64,000 bases of DNA from CAZMBI01 sp964564675 (GTDB lineage Bacteria; Pseudomonadota; Alphaproteobacteria; Rickettsiales; UBA3002): assembly GCA_964564675.1 (NCBI GenBank), contig CAZMBI010000002.1, positions 1-64,000 on the forward strand, written 5' to 3'. The notes beneath the pieces are model-generated. The model worked only from the letters and a program-made list of their open reading frames with translations, ran no database searches and was not told the origin of the DNA. Below are positions 1 to 7,882 of the stretch, piece by piece. Each line of letters opens with the position of its first letter. The first letter of the stretch is position 1. The translations under genes were made by a program, and so were the position numbers.

Positions 1-87
1 GTAAATACGCGCCAATACGCTGTGATTACAATGTTTTCGAAATAGCATAGACTGAAGTGCTATTCGCTAGGAGCTTCCCGCACGCTA

Positions 88-100
88 CGGTAAATTACCG
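88..100. promoter_or_regulatory. Palindrome upstream of integrase gene
   Basis: A 13-bp palindrome, CGGTAAATTACCG, lies 28 bp before the integrase start. It shares GTAAATTA with the operator-like repeats in front of the Fic gene at 1765-1868. A dimeric repressor or excisionase site is an inference. The rest of 1-127 shows nothing I recognise, and no tRNA end or att core is visible. Confidence 0.35.
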
Positions 101-127
101 CAAACGACAAAAAATAGCGGGGAAACT

Positions 128-1194
128 ATGGCAAATATTGAAAAGCGGACAAACAAAGACGGAGCCAGCAGTTATCGCGCTCGTGTGCGCCTGAAAGGGC
201 ATCCGTTGCAGACTGCCACCTTTCAACGACTGACGGATGCAAAAATCTGGGTGCAGCAGACCGAAGCGGCGATTCGTGAGGGGCGTTATTTCAAAACGGC
301 CAAAGCGAAAAAGCACACCATGGCTGACCTGCTTGATAAATACACGCGGGAAATATTGGACCTGCGCCCAGACGATACAGCGAACCAACGCCATTATCTG
401 AAATACTGGAAGGACAAGTTGGGTGATTATATCCTGGCCGATGTCACGCCGGGCATGATTACCGATTATCGCAACCAGCTCATCGGCACCAAAAATCGCT
501 ACGGGCGCGAAATTGGTCCCACCACCGCCAATCGCTACACTACAGCACTGGGTCATGTATTTACGGTTGCGCTGAACCAGTGGGAGTGGATTGACCAGAA
601 CCCGGTACGCAAAGTCTCCAAACTCAAAGAGCCGCGTGGCCGGGTGCGCTTTCTTTCCGACAAAGAGCGGCAGCGTATATTGCAAGCCTGCAAGGCCAGC
701 ACCAACCCTTACCTCTATATGGTCGTAATTTTGGCACTCAGCACCGGCGCACGTAAAAATGAACTGCTGCGCATACGCTGGCCAGATGTTGATCTTGTGC
801 GCGGTATGATCACGCTGCATGAGACTAAAAATGGTGAACGCCGCTCCTTACCGGTGCGTGGATTTGCGCTGAAATTGCTGCAGCAACATGCGGAGAATCG
901 CCCCACCCATTCCGACTATGTCTTTCCGAGTGCCGTCAAAGACCAGCCCATAGATATCCGCACCGCATGGGAAAACGCTATGGAAACGGCTAAGCTGGAC
1001 GATTTCCGTTCCATGATTTGCGCCATTCAGCAGCTTCCTATCTGGCCATGAACGGAGCCAGCATCGCAGAGATTGCGGAGGTGCTGGGGCATAAGACGCT
1101 GCAAATGGTCAAGCGCTACAGCCATTTATCAGAATCACATACGGCATCTGTAGTCGAAAAAATGAACGACAAGATCTTTGCGGAGCATGCATGA
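128..1194 (+). pseudogene. Tyrosine recombinase (phage-type integrase), frameshifted
   Basis: This is an integrase of a genomic island or prophage, acting by site-specific recombination. The first frame (128-1051) carries an N-terminal AP2-like DNA-binding region, a SAM-like core-binding domain and the start of the catalytic domain (LSTGARKNELL, with the first Arg). At about 1006-1012 the frame is lost. The next frame carries box II HDLRHSAAS and ends in LGHKTLQMVKRYSHLS with the nucleophile Tyr, stopping at 1194. Restoring one T (cgttcc to cgtttcc) rejoins the parts and gives the usual family length of about 355 aa. Either the gene is dead or there is a base-call error. It sits at the left edge of an AT-rich block, as island integrases do. 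Confidence 0.9.
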
Positions 1195-1271
1195 AATCAT
1201 TGCTTCAGGATCAGGTCGATATGGATATTCTTGATCAGGCAGAGCTTGGCCTGTCCCCTAAAGCACGAGTC

Positions 1272-1749
1272 ACGTAATCAGATGATTCTGAATGATGTGA
1301 TGCATGCGCTTGGCAACGGACGCTCCCCGGTAATTCTCACTGAACGCAAGGAGCATGTCGCCTATTTCGCCGAACGTCTTGCAGGCCACGCCAAACATAT
1401 CATCACCCTGCAGGGCGGGATGGGACGAAAAGCGCACAACGCAATGATCGAGAGCCTGGATAACATTGGCGATCAGGAGGAGCGTGTGCTGATTGCCACC
1501 GGGCGTTATATCGGCGAAGGATTTGATGATGCACGTCTGGATACGCTATTTCTTGCCATGCCTGTATCCTGGAAGGGAACGCTGGCGCAATATGCAGGCC
1601 GCCTCCATCGTATCCACCGCAGCAAAACCGAAGTGCAGATATACGACTATATCGACTATCAGGTGCCGGTATTACAGCGGATGAGCGACAAACGCATGGC
1701 CGGGTATAAAAGCCTTGGTTATCAAGTAAGTAAAATGTCTGATGCCTAG
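1272..1749 (+). pseudogene. 5'-truncated superfamily 2 helicase (conflict-system type), C-terminal fragment
   Basis: Only the C-terminal helicase lobe remains. It has GRSPVILTERKEHV, then a motif V-like ATGRYIGEGFDD, a motif VI-like YAGRLHRIH, and the tail IYDYIDYQVPVLQRM. These are features of the large DEAD/DEAH helicases found with TOTE/restriction-type conflict systems. No Walker A or DEAH box precedes it. The open frame begins at 1231, but family-like sequence starts near 1272, straight after a short unrelated frame at 1195-1278. The fragment is best read as a deletion remnant downstream of the broken integrase. Helicase family: fairly sure. Exact subfamily: inference. Confidence 0.7.
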
Positions 1750-1764
1750 ATTCTCTGTCATCTA

Positions 1765-1868
1765 GCGGTAAATAACCCTACTATTCACCGCATTATATAC
1801 TGCGAATGATCTTGCTTATGCGGTGAATATGCCCTATAATCGCTGTAAATTATGCGGTGAATAATATG
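1765..1868 (+). promoter_or_regulatory. Repeated operator-like motif over the fic start
   Basis: The motif TGCGGTGAATA occurs directly at 1818-1828 and 1853-1863 and inverted at 1782-1793 (TATTCACCGCAT). A variant, GCGGTAAATAA, lies at 1765-1775. The last copy overlaps the ATG at 1866. The downstream protein ends in a winged-helix domain, so autoregulation by the Fic protein is a reasonable inference. The position over the start codon suggests repression. Confidence 0.55.
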
Positions 1869-2978
1869 TGGATACATGAAACCAAAGAATGGCCCGATTT
1901 TACATGGGATGTCGAGAGACTCGCTTCCAAGCTGGCTGATGTTCGTCATGCACAGGGGCGATTGTTGGGGCGCATGGAAGCGCTGGGGTTTGACCTGAAG
2001 CGCGAGGCTAGCCTCAATATACTCACCAGCGATGTGGTTAAATCATCGGCTATTGAGGGGGAGAACCTCAACCCTGACGAAGTACGTTCATCGATTGCAC
2101 GCCGTTTAGGGCTAGATATTGCCGGACTCATTCCCGCTAGCCGAGATGTGGAAGGCATTGTTGATATGATGCTGGATGCTACACAGCATTTTAGTCAGCC
2201 GCTCACTAAAGCACGTTTGTTTGACTGGCATGCGGCGCTATTTCCAACAGGCCGTAGTGGCATGCATAAAATCACCGTTGGTGGTTGGCGCACGACAGAT
2301 GCTGGCCCTATGCAGGTGGTTTCTGGCCCGATAGGCCGCGAGAAAGTGCATTTTGAAGCGCCCCATGCTGACCGCTTGGAAAAAGAAATGCGGGCGTTTC
2401 TTGCATGGTTTGAAGGCGATAATGACGGCGATCCAGTTATCAAAGCGGGCATTGCGCATCTTTGGTTTGTCACGATCCATCCGTTTGAAGATGGTAACGG
2501 ACGCATTGCACGTGCGATTGGCGATATGGCACTGGCGCGAGCAGATCGCAGTGCCGAGCGTTTCTACAGCCTGTCCAGCCAAATAGAGGTTGAGCGAAAG
2601 GATTACTACAATCAACTGGAGAAACAACAGCGTGGTACACCGGATATCACTGAATGGCTGGACTGGTTTTTAGGGTGTCTTGGTCGTGCGATTGCGGCGG
2701 CAGAATCAAGCCTTGGCAATGTGCTCTTCAAAGCGAAGCTGTGGGAGAAACTAAACCAACAGCCAGTGAATGAACGGCAACGCATCATTATCAACCGTAT
2801 GCTGGAAGATGATTTTGAGGGCTACATCAACACCTCGAAATACGCGAAGCTGGCCAAATGCTCAAATGATACCGCCCTGCGTGATATTCAGGAATTGAAA
2901 GAACGCGGCATATTTATTCAAAATCCCGGGGGTGGTCGCAGCACCAGTTATCGCCTGCCAGAAAGCAGCGAATTATAA
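1866..2978 (+). CDS. fic: Fic/DOC family protein with N-terminal inhibitory motif and C-terminal winged helix
   Basis: Fic enzymes transfer AMP or another nucleotide moiety to hydroxyl side chains of target proteins. The catalytic motif HPFEDGNGR is at about residues 205-213, with the His, the Gly-Asn-Gly loop and the Arg all intact. An inhibitory motif SSAIEGE at about 60-66 makes it a class II type, in which a Glu blocks the gamma-phosphate site. The C-terminal 90 residues look like a wHTH. The ATG at 1866 (MWIHETKEW) fits family starts better than the GTG at 1857. It is complete, unlike most of its island neighbours. The target is unknown; self-modification with DNA-binding control is common in this class. 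Confidence 0.9.
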   Translation: MWIHETKEWPDFTWDVERLASKLADVRHAQGRLLGRMEALGFDLKREASLNILTSDVVKSSAIEGENLNPDEVRSSIARRLGLDIAGLIPASRDVEGIVDMMLDATQHFSQPLTKARLFDWHAALFPTGRSGMHKITVGGWRTTDAGPMQVVSGPIGREKVHFEAPHADRLEKEMRAFLAWFEGDNDGDPVIKAGIAHLWFVTIHPFEDGNGRIARAIGDMALARADRSAERFYSLSSQIEVERKDYYNQLEKQQRGTPDITEWLDWFLGCLGRAIAAAESSLGNVLFKAKLWEKLNQQPVNERQRIIINRMLEDDFEGYINTSKYAKLAKCSNDTALRDIQELKERGIFIQNPGGGRSTSYRLPESSEL

Positions 2979-2993
2979 TGGGCCTGACAACCA

Positions 2994-3374
2994 TCAACGC
3001 AGCCAGTCTGAAGGGTTCATGTAGCTAAAAACGTGATCATCTTCATCGCGGATAGAGTGTCCGAATACAAACAGATTGCCGCTGATACTTTTTAGGCTGG
3101 CAAAGGAACGCCCTAAATAACTGCAATCTTGAATGCGCGAGAGTTTATGCTCTGTCGTACCCTCAGAAATGAAAACCGGGTATTTTTGATTGTTTATAGA
3201 TTGGCGCACCTGCTCGCTAATCGTTCGTCCGCTATTGATCCAAGTGTATTTCTCTACAGTGCCACCATCGCTGAAAATATGCATTGCGCCATGGATGTAA
3301 TACACTGTCTGGCCGCGCTCCCGCCCAATCTCCCATGTGACGATCGACTGATCATCTTCCGGATGCGTCATCAT
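2994..3374 (-). pseudogene. DUF4917 (SIR2-like) family fragment
   Basis: The stretch YYIHGAMHIF, a KYTW motif, FISEGTTEHKLSRI and FVFGHSIRDEDDH match the middle of DUF4917 proteins, which belong to the SIR2-like superfamily. Both ends are missing. Upstream, the frame runs into an unrelated frame of the rhuM remnant, and downstream it stops just after the DDH motif. An ATG pair at 3374 may still allow translation, but the product would be only part of the domain. Junction with the rhuM remnant: about 3360-3375. Confidence 0.65.
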
Positions 3375-3766
3375 GCGCGATCTTTCCAGCATGGGTGAGG
3401 ATGTCGCGCTCGGACAGGCGCAGGAAATCATCCAGTTTGCTGATCCAATCCTGCATATGCATAGCGCGGCGGTTTTTCGCCTGTAGCTCGGCAAATTCCA
3501 GATAAAAGGACACGATGCGGTTGAGCGTATCCAGCTCATCCTCATCCAGATAGTTTTTGGCTACTGTTGCATCCGTTCGCTTCGGCGCTTTGCCGCTATG
3601 GGAGGTCAGCCCCATCTGTGGCTTGCTCGCGTCGGCGCGTGCTTTGATGATCTCCGCCGCCGTGTGGCCATGCGCTGCCCAGTGCATTTTATTCTGTACG
3701 ATTTTGAAAAACTGTTGGGAGGCATCCGCGCTTGGGTCGTAATCGACGCTGGTGGCATATACGCTA
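3352..3766 (-). pseudogene. rhuM: RhuM family protein, C-terminal fragment
   Basis: The frame reads YATSVDYDPSAD, then HWAAHGHTAAEI, then MGLTSHSGKAPK and AKNYLDEDELDTLNRIV. These are hallmarks of the C-terminal half of RhuM/Fic-DOC-associated proteins. The N-terminal half is absent. The sequence joins the hipA remnant out of frame at about 3760, and after IAHDDA it joins a DUF4917 piece. The product would lack its N-terminal domain. RhuM function is not established; the family is common on mobile islands. Confidence 0.75.
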
Positions 3767-4085
3767 AACGTTCTAACGGCGATATGTCCGCGCGTGCGAT
3801 CTGTTTGCTGCGCATATAGCGATCAAGCAACAAACGCCCCCAACCGTCGGGCAGACTATCATTGAACAGGCCGGGCAAACCTTCAAATAAATTTGGATCA
3901 AACGACCTTACACCTGATTCAAGCGGCAGCTTAAAAGGCGATAATTCTAAGCCACGACGGAGAAACTCAGCATCATACTCAAAATAGATGCGGCCATTAC
4001 GAGAGGCTAGACGACCAACGGGCACCATGCCATGGCCAAAGTCTAGGCCGACTTTCACTTCATTGATCGATCGGTAAGCACTCAT
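3759..4085 (-). pseudogene. hipA: HipA toxin, N-terminal fragment
   Basis: The first ~108 residues match the HipA N-terminal subdomain, including FNDSLPDGWGRLLLDRYM and PLERLAYM. The kinase domain is missing. At about 3760 the DNA switches to rhuM-like sequence in another frame, and the hipA frame continues as a Ser/Arg-rich nonsense tail to 3606. The start overlaps the upstream antitoxin stop by 4 bp (ATGA), the normal hipBA coupling. The toxin is therefore inactive while the antitoxin gene is intact. Confidence 0.8.
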
Positions 4086-4384
4086 TTCTTCCAGCCTTTT
4101 TTGGGCATCTGTTTCCCATCCGCCAGCACGTCATCAATGGACGCATACTGTCCTTCTTGCAGTTTTGTAGCATCTACCACACGCTCCAAATCGCCTAAGA
4201 CGAGCGAGAGCTTTAGAAAGGACTCAAGTGATAGAACGCCCTTCTGTTCAAACTTGCGCAAGGTGGAAAGGCTTACATCCGCGCGCACGGCCAAGCCTTC
4301 TTGTGTTAAGCCTTTGGCAAGACGCTTCATGCGCATCTTTTCTGCTAACTGTTTTTGTGCTTTTGCTACAGTTAAAAGTGCCAT
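4082..4384 (-). CDS. HipB-like XRE-family antitoxin/repressor
   Basis: A 100-aa helix-turn-helix protein. The HTH spans about residues 17-70 (RLAKGLTQEGLAVRADVSLSTL). In hipBA modules this protein neutralises the HipA kinase and represses the operon. It lies directly before a truncated hipA with a 4-bp overlap. Twin 12-bp repeats upstream (4386-4438) are candidate operators. With the toxin deleted, it probably survives as an orphan repressor. Confidence 0.8.
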   Translation of the reverse strand: MALLTVAKAQKQLAEKMRMKRLAKGLTQEGLAVRADVSLSTLRKFEQKGVLSLESFLKLSLVLGDLERVVDATKLQEGQYASIDDVLADGKQMPKKGWKK

Positions 4385-4385
4385 A

Positions 4386-4438
4386 ATAGTATTAGTTTAC
4401 GCCTATTATTTGTATGTAGTGATATTATAGTATTAGTT
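4386..4438 (-). promoter_or_regulatory. Direct repeats in hipB promoter region
   Basis: The 12-mer ATAGTATTAGTT occurs at 4386-4397 and 4427-4438, 41 bp apart (about four helical turns), in an AT-rich stretch just upstream of the hipB-like gene. Paired, helically phased sites suit cooperative binding of a HipB-type dimer. This is an inference from spacing only. Confidence 0.4.
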
Positions 4439-4502
4439 GTGTGTTTTTGCAAGGAATATGGGAAGGTGCATTTTCTGAAATAAAAAGCACAATCTATAGC
4501 TT

Positions 4503-5114
4503 CTAAAAAGTTGGTTTCGCCAGTATCACATTGCGAAACGTCAGCGAAACACGCCTGCTGCGTGGAATGATCTGGCCGTTATGCTTATCGCTTTTGCGGG
4601 CGGCGATGCTGTGTTTCCAATGATACCGGGCATCACCGGAGAATAGCAGCAGGCTACGTGGTTCCAGAAGGCGGAGGCTTTTCTCTCCAGTATCTGCATG
4701 GATAAAGTCCATCACGCAGGGAGAACCAAGACTCAGGGAGGCAATGGTTTCCTCAAAGCATGGCACGCAATCGATATGTGGCGAAATGCCATGACCGGGC
4801 TGGTATTCATTGATGATCACCTGATCCGGCGGTTTAGAGAAATGACCTTCTTGTTGCAATCTATGGCATAGCGCCATCAGCCAATCGGGCAATGCGCCCA
4901 GCCGCATGGTCTCATTAACACAACGGGCGGTATAATCATATTTCCAGCCATAATGCTGCACCCGGCGTTTAAGGTCGGTAAGCCATGGTTTTGCATCAAT
5001 AGCTTGAAGGAGCGCTTGCTCTTCGGCAGTGGTGATAAAGTTGGGGATGTAACAAAGCCCATGAATTTCCAGTAGCGGAAATGTTGTTTCCAATGGGAAA
5101 AGGCTTGGTTGCAT
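4503..5114 (-). CDS. alkB: AlkB-family 2-oxoglutarate/Fe(II) dioxygenase
   Basis: AlkB-type enzymes repair alkylated bases (1-methyladenine, 3-methylcytosine) by oxidative demethylation. Counting from the ATG at 5114 (MQPSLFPLE), the iron ligands are visible as HID (His113, Asp115) and WKH (His168). The 2-oxoglutarate-binding arginines follow in RSRRVSLTFR near 186-194, and a NEYQPG motif precedes the HxD. The 203-aa length fits the short AlkB group. A longer frame opens at 5156, but the first 14 residues are not family-like. No ada or alkA neighbour is present. AT-rich like the rest of the island. Confidence 0.88.
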   Translation of the reverse strand: MQPSLFPLETTFPLLEIHGLCYIPNFITTAEEQALLQAIDAKPWLTDLKRRVQHYGWKYDYTARCVNETMRLGALPDWLMALCHRLQQEGHFSKPPDQVIINEYQPGHGISPHIDCVPCFEETIASLSLGSPCVMDFIHADTGEKSLRLLEPRSLLLFSGDARYHWKHSIAARKSDKHNGQIIPRSRRVSLTFRNVILAKPTF

Positions 5115-5343
5115 ATAAGCACCAGCGTTGCCAGCAGGCTGAAGATAAAAAAACATTTACGCTTTTGTGCGGCTGCAGTCGATAAGAAAAGCATTAAGAC
5201 GAATATGTTTGGTTAATTTATTCGTGATTAGCGCTACACAACCCGATCAGAATGATCAAATCTTTTTCGAAAACCCAATGCCCGATACCGAGCAAAAATT
5301 ATATATCCGATAAAACAGAAAGCGATCATTGCTTTGCTGTTAT

Positions 5344-5823
5344 CTACCATCCCCATGTTCCCTTACCGCCTTTAAATGGCCCTTGCAGATTGCGTGTAAT
5401 CCAACCACCGTAAAAGTCACCTTCCTGAGCCACTACTTTCTCTCCATTCACAAAGCATTCTTCCGCTTTCGAAGCATAAAAACTGATGTAATGTTGAATG
5501 TGCGCAAAAGAATCGGTCGGTTTATCGTAACACCATCCAATGCTTTCAACGCCATGCTTATCCGATGTAAAATCAAAATATCGAGCTTTGCCTTTCCATT
5601 CGCACATAGATGTACGCGCGTTTGGGATAAGATATTGCGTCTGGACATCCTCAGATGGGAAATAGTAGGTTGGTGGATGTGATGTTTCTAATGTTCTGTA
5701 GCCGCGAGATGTCTCTGCCAGAATTACCCCTTTCACTATGATTTTTAGCGAGCCATCGAAGGGCTTACAAATAGCTGGCCTTGGGTATTCCCACACATTT
5801 TCTTTTTGCATCATACCCTTCAT
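5344..5823 (-). CDS. DUF427 domain protein
   Basis: A 159-aa protein with the DUF427 fold. ENVWEYPRPAICKPF begins the domain, LETSHPPTYYFP sits mid-domain, and YFDFTSDKHG and WCYDKPTD follow. These are small soluble proteins of unknown biochemical role. Its ATG overlaps the stop of the UmuD-like gene upstream by 4 bp, so the two are probably translated from one transcript. Start choice is between 5823 and the second Met pair (5814/5811), the latter nearer to family starts. Confidence 0.8.
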   Translation of the reverse strand: MKGMMQKENVWEYPRPAICKPFDGSLKIIVKGVILAETSRGYRTLETSHPPTYYFPSEDVQTQYLIPNARTSMCEWKGKARYFDFTSDKHGVESIGWCYDKPTDSFAHIQHYISFYASKAEECFVNGEKVVAQEGDFYGGWITRNLQGPFKGGKGTWGW

Positions 5824-6335
5824 ACTTCATGCAACACATTAGTGACGACACCCCAGATAACCACATCATTGCCTTTATCCAGTTTTATCGGCTTAAAATC
5901 ATCATTTTCAGGCATGAGATAGGTTCCCTTGCCATTCTTATGTAGTCGTTTTACCGTCAGCTGCCCATCGATGGCAGCAATCACAATTTTGCCATTCTTG
6001 GCCTCCAGGCTTCGATCTACGACCAGAATATCACCGGGGTGAATTCCTGCCTTTATCATTGACTCACCAGCAGCTTTCACAAAAAACGTAGCCGTTGGGT
6101 GTTTCACCAGATGTTTGTTTAAATCCAGCTTGCCTTCCATGTAGTCATCCGCTGGCGAGGGAAACCCCGCCTGCACCGCGCAGGCGTACAGGGGCAGTTG
6201 ATATCCACGCGATTCTACAAACTCTAAGACTTCATCTATCATGCTCTCTGGCACCCTAACTGGTTTTGTTGCTTCTTTATATTTCCCTTGCCCCTTGGGT
6301 CGTCCGGCCCCTGGTCGTGCTCCACCTCGTGGCAT
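5820..6335 (-). CDS. umuD: UmuD-like self-cleaving S24 peptidase
   Basis: UmuD-type proteins cleave themselves after RecA activation and join UmuC to form a translesion polymerase. The start at 6335 gives the usual MPRGGARPGAGRPKG N-terminus. The cleavage site QA-GFPSPADD is at about 56/57, the catalytic Ser92 is in GESM, and Lys129 is in TVKR. Length is 171 aa. No umuC or imuB lies in the window; the next gene is DUF427. It may be an orphan acting as an SOS-responsive regulator or serving a polymerase encoded elsewhere. I saw no clear LexA box upstream. Confidence 0.85.
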   Translation of the reverse strand: MPRGGARPGAGRPKGQGKYKEATKPVRVPESMIDEVLEFVESRGYQLPLYACAVQAGFPSPADDYMEGKLDLNKHLVKHPTATFFVKAAGESMIKAGIHPGDILVVDRSLEAKNGKIVIAAIDGQLTVKRLHKNGKGTYLMPENDDFKPIKLDKGNDVVIWGVVTNVLHEV

Positions 6336-6387
6336 TTCTATCCCTTTGTGAAAATTACGCTTGTGTTTTTCTGAGTTTTTTAGAATA

Positions 6388-6996
6388 ATGTGCGACATTC
6401 AGAAAAGCAATATAATAATTTGGAGATTAGCAGGTGAGCGTATCGATACACACCACGATCAGCAGTATTCCAAAGAGGCGCTCAAGCGGTATTTCGATGC
6501 AAATCCTGTGGAGTTCAAAGAGGAGCCAAACTGGTCACAGGACGAAAAGGAACTGCAAAAGCAGCTGAGAAAATTAATCAAAGACCTTTCTCACAGTGCG
6601 TATGAGCCACTATATATTGACTTTGAGCGTATCGCAGCATTTGCCAATGACAAAGGTATCGCCGCTTTAATTAATGCGAGTGAAAAACCTGAAGAGCTCG
6701 AAGAATCATTCAAAAGTAAGGTAAATCATCACCACATGGCGATCTCATGCTTTCTGGATAATCCTAGCCATTTCAAAACCGCAGAAGAGTTTATCCTTGT
6801 AGATTTCAAGGCTGAGGGTCAGGGGTGGATGTACTGCAAGATTAAAACCAAATCTACGGTTGATTCATTCTCTGAAGAGGATGCAAACGCCTTTGCATAT
6901 GAAGTGGCAAATGTCTTTTATCGCAATTTTGATGCGCATACAGAATGTTGCGGAGAGGTGCACTTTGTTCTCGCGCATAATTCTGATACTCGGTAG
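6388..6996 (+). CDS. Hypothetical protein, divergent from umuD
   Basis: A 202-aa soluble, acidic protein that I do not recognise. Visible features are a charged helix rich in Glu/Lys at about 45-65 (QDEKELQKQLRKLIKDL), an NHHHMAIS stretch mid-protein, and a cysteine pair near the end (ECCGEVHF). No signal peptide or membrane segment is seen. The ATG at 6388 is preferred over 6361, which would read into the umuD promoter side. It is transcribed divergently from umuD across about 50 bp, so the two may share control. AT-rich codon use like the island. Confidence 0.6.
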   Translation: MCDIQKSNIIIWRLAGERIDTHHDQQYSKEALKRYFDANPVEFKEEPNWSQDEKELQKQLRKLIKDLSHSAYEPLYIDFERIAAFANDKGIAALINASEKPEELEESFKSKVNHHHMAISCFLDNPSHFKTAEEFILVDFKAEGQGWMYCKIKTKSTVDSFSEEDANAFAYEVANVFYRNFDAHTECCGEVHFVLAHNSDTR

Positions 6997-7127
6997 CGAT
7001 CTTACCAAGATTGACCTCTCTATCCTGAGACATCACATCTAAGCATTGGCACAATTATTGCCTAACTTATGTTAATTGCAAGGTAACATACCATAGTTAA
7101 ACTGCGGCATAAACTATTGAAATAAAT

Positions 7128-7158
7128 GATATTTAAAATGAAAGGATATTTAAAATGA
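7128..7158 (+). repeat. 14-bp direct repeat and possible leader peptide before the dockerin-like gene
   Basis: GATATTTAAAATGA occurs at 7128-7141 and 7145-7158. The second copy contains the ATG (7155) of the next gene. The first copy's ATG opens a six-codon frame (MKGYLK) whose TGA overlaps the main ATG. The ribosome site AAAGGA lies between the copies. Either a small duplication or a translation-coupled leader. Confidence 0.4.
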
Positions 7159-7769
7159 CAAATATTAATGTTGGCCCATACACAAAAAATATTGTAATGG
7201 AGAAAAATGTGCCGAGCCCAAAATCGGAAAAAACTCCCGTATCGGAAAAATTTTCCGTGCAGGATACAGTCTCATTCTCAGCAGAGGCGCTGAATGTTAT
7301 GTCGCTTGCTTTAAATGGCGGAACATCTGACCAGCAAGACGCCAATAGCGATGGACAGATTAATATCTTGGATATTGTTCAAAATGTATCCTCACAAAAT
7401 TCTTCTGGAAGCAAAGATGTCATGAATGTGCTGGATGCAGTCACATACTCAGCGGAAGGTAAAACAGCAGAGGCGCTGAATGTTATGTCGCTTGCTTTAA
7501 ATGGCGGAACATCTGACCAGCAAGACGCCAATAGCGATGGACAGATTAATATCTTGGATATTGTTCAAAATGTATCCTCACAAAATTCTTCTGGAAGCAA
7601 AGATGTCATGAATGTGCTGGATGCAGTCACATACTCAGCGGAAGGTAAAACAGCAGAGGCGCTGAATGTTATGTCGCTCGCGTTAAATGGCGGAACACCT
7701 GACCAGCAAGACGCCAATAACGATGGACAGATTAATATCTTGGATATCATTATGAATTCCAAAAAATAA
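7155..7769 (+). CDS. Dockerin-like tandem-repeat protein
   Basis: A 204-aa protein made of a ~40-residue N-terminus and 2.5 copies of a 62-residue unit. Each unit contains DANSDGQINILDI, which matches the calcium loop of type I dockerins (Asp, Asn, Asp-Gly, Ile-Asn, Asp). It is preceded by an EALNVMSLALNGG helix. Dockerins bind cohesin domains or stabilise surface assemblies in a Ca-dependent way. No signal peptide is evident, so export would need another route. The copies are nearly identical in DNA, implying recent expansion. No cohesin gene is recognised in the window. The partner is unknown. Confidence 0.7.
   Translation: MTNINVGPYTKNIVMEKNVPSPKSEKTPVSEKFSVQDTVSFSAEALNVMSLALNGGTSDQQDANSDGQINILDIVQNVSSQNSSGSKDVMNVLDAVTYSAEGKTAEALNVMSLALNGGTSDQQDANSDGQINILDIVQNVSSQNSSGSKDVMNVLDAVTYSAEGKTAEALNVMSLALNGGTPDQQDANNDGQINILDIIMNSKK
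7281..7750 (+). repeat. 186-bp tandem repeat, two full copies and a partial third
   Basis: Units start at 7281, 7467 and 7653, a strict 186-bp period (62 codons). The first two units look identical base for base. The third diverges at a few bases (for example gctcgcg for gcttgct) and ends early. Exact repeats in frame allow copy-number change without loss of the reading frame. Confidence 0.9.
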
Positions 7770-7882
7770 TTTTTAAAATCCATTATTTATTATGGACAAT
7801 AAACATAAGAGATGCGGCTAGAGCTTCAACCCGGCATAGTGCTTTTAACCATGTATATGTCGCCTACAAACAAGCTGTATTT

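Noticed and set aside
1..127. Attachment site or tRNA end before the integrase
   Set aside because: No tRNA 3' end is visible and I found no matching direct repeat near the right border around 8,700-9,050.
7281..7750. Repeats considered as a CRISPR array
   Set aside because: The unit is 186 bp, contiguous and coding with no spacers; no cas genes are in the window.
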